Under the pieces are notes generated by a model. That model ran no database searches and was not told where the DNA came from. It worked only from the letters and a program-made list of their open reading frames with translations. A stretch of 64,000 nucleotides of DNA from Melanocharis versteri (lineage: Eukaryota; Chordata; Aves; Passeriformes; Melanocharitidae). The stretch is taken from positions 248,001 to 312,000 of the forward strand of contig VZTG01002329.1 in the NCBI GenBank assembly GCA_013397845.1, in the 5' to 3' direction. Numbering within the stretch: the first letter of the stretch is position 1; the number at the start of each line of letters is the position of its first letter. The translations under genes and the position numbers were made by a program. Of this stretch, positions 63,348 through 64,000 are shown one piece after another.

Positions 63348-64000
63348 CTGTAACATGAAGAAGCAGCTTCCTCAGACAGTGTTCACAGTCATGAGCATTA
63401 AAGGACAAAGCACCACAGAAAAGATCATTTTTGATTTAAAAAGGGGGTGAGGAGGCAGCAGAATATGGCTCTAAAAATCAAACCTACACAATTTTGACTT
63501 AGAGATGTTGAAAGGCTTAATGTTAAACTCTTTTAAAAGCAACATTTAATCTCAAACTTCGAAAGCATTGTGATGGTTCACTCTTCCAACTCCATCCCTT
63601 ATCAGCATCATATGAGCTCCAAATGTCTCCTTCAGCTGACTGCATTCCATATATTCTGACTGGGAACAGGACAAAGTTATAGGCGTAACTAGTCTGAAAC
63701 AAAGACTATATTTTGTAAACCATTAACAGATCTCCGTTCAATTTTAAAAAGAAAGGTGATATGATTCCCTTGCACCTGGCCTGGAATAGGACATGACACA
63801 CAGCTGGGTCTAATACACCCGGGAAATGGAGTAAAAAAAAATACTTTGTATTCCTGATTGACAATCAATTGTACCTTCCTTATTATATCCCAATAAGCAT
63901 GCTTTTAGGAGAAATAGGAATGAAAGAGGGAAAAGCTCAGGTTTTTACTACACCAAATGCAGCGGATATCATGCGGGGGGGGTCACCTACTCAATGGATC
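63348..64000 (-). other. PHEX intron 16 (part)
   Basis: Intronic sequence upstream of exon 17. I searched it for exon 16 (the GELQKPFFWG region) and did not find it. It ends in a run of nine G near 63,975. Confidence 0.8.

Larger units (their letters stand above)
52780..64000 (-). other. PHEX: PHEX locus, 3' part (exons 17-22 plus 3' UTR)
   Basis: PHEX is a type II membrane zinc metallopeptidase of the M13 family (relatives NEP/MME and ECE1), expressed mainly in osteoblasts and odontoblasts. In mammals its loss raises FGF23 and causes X-linked hypophosphataemic rickets. In this window six exons on the minus strand join in one open frame, with GT-AG sites throughout, and give the last 182 residues of the catalytic ectodomain. 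Exon lengths and phases agree with human exons 17-22 as I remember them (c.1701-1768, 1769-1899, 1900-1965, 1966-2070, 2071-2147, 2148-stop). The wording GVIVGHEFTHGFD and GLREAF separates it from NEP and ECE. The transmembrane anchor and exons 1-16 lie beyond 64,000. Residue numbers below are human PHEX numbering. Confidence 0.95.

Noticed and set aside
63348..64000. PHEX exon 16
   Set aside because: Searched on the minus strand for the GELQKPFFWG-type sequence with correct splice sites. Not present in the window.
1..64000. CRISPR arrays, bacterial operons, rRNA or tRNA genes
   Set aside because: None seen. The sequence is vertebrate nuclear DNA with introns and CR1 elements, so bacterial-style features and alternative-start frames do not apply.

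Overview
The window looks like nuclear DNA from a bird. The recognisable interspersed repeats are all CR1-type LINE fragments (seven), with the avian 3' end of ATTCTATG octamers. No Alu, L1 or other mammalian family was seen. The only protein-coding gene I can support is the 3' end of PHEX, an M13 (neprilysin-family) zinc metallopeptidase, on the minus strand at the right end. Species cannot be fixed from the sequence alone.

Layout. Positions 1 to about 52,780 are intergenic DNA downstream of PHEX: AT-rich, gene-free as far as I can see, with CR1 fragments at about 5.5, 19.5, 22.8, 35.9, 38.5-40.2, 44.5 and 50.6-51.6 kb. It also holds a 230-bp A/C-only low-complexity tract at 1.18 kb, a poly(A) run, a (TA)10 microsatellite, purine tracts and small inverted repeats. 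Several GC-richer patches (about 25.4-26.0, 28.4-29.1, 43.9-44.4, 47.2-47.6 kb) produce chance open frames but no recognisable gene. This fits the gene-poor interval that follows PHEX in other amniotes, before PTCHD1.

From 63,347 down to 53,012 on the minus strand lie six consecutive coding exons. Their lengths (68, 131, 66, 105, 77 bp, then a 102-bp-plus terminal exon) and phases match exons 17-22 of human PHEX. They encode residues 568-749: the HEFTH zinc site, the ENIAD motif with the third zinc ligand, the substrate-binding His in AHSPPQF and the C-terminal CRLW. All splice sites are GT-AG, the frame is intact, and a candidate AATAAA lies about 210 nt after the stop. Exon 16 and everything upstream fall outside the window.

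No new biological system was found. Points worth a second look are a Gly-to-Ala change next to the zinc-ligand Glu, a 111-bp intron, a weak acceptor before exon 18, an unassigned 237-codon open frame at the left edge, the A/C-only tract with G-quadruplex potential, a hairpin at 21.7 kb, and some TAAT- or AP-1-like-rich blocks that might be conserved enhancers.
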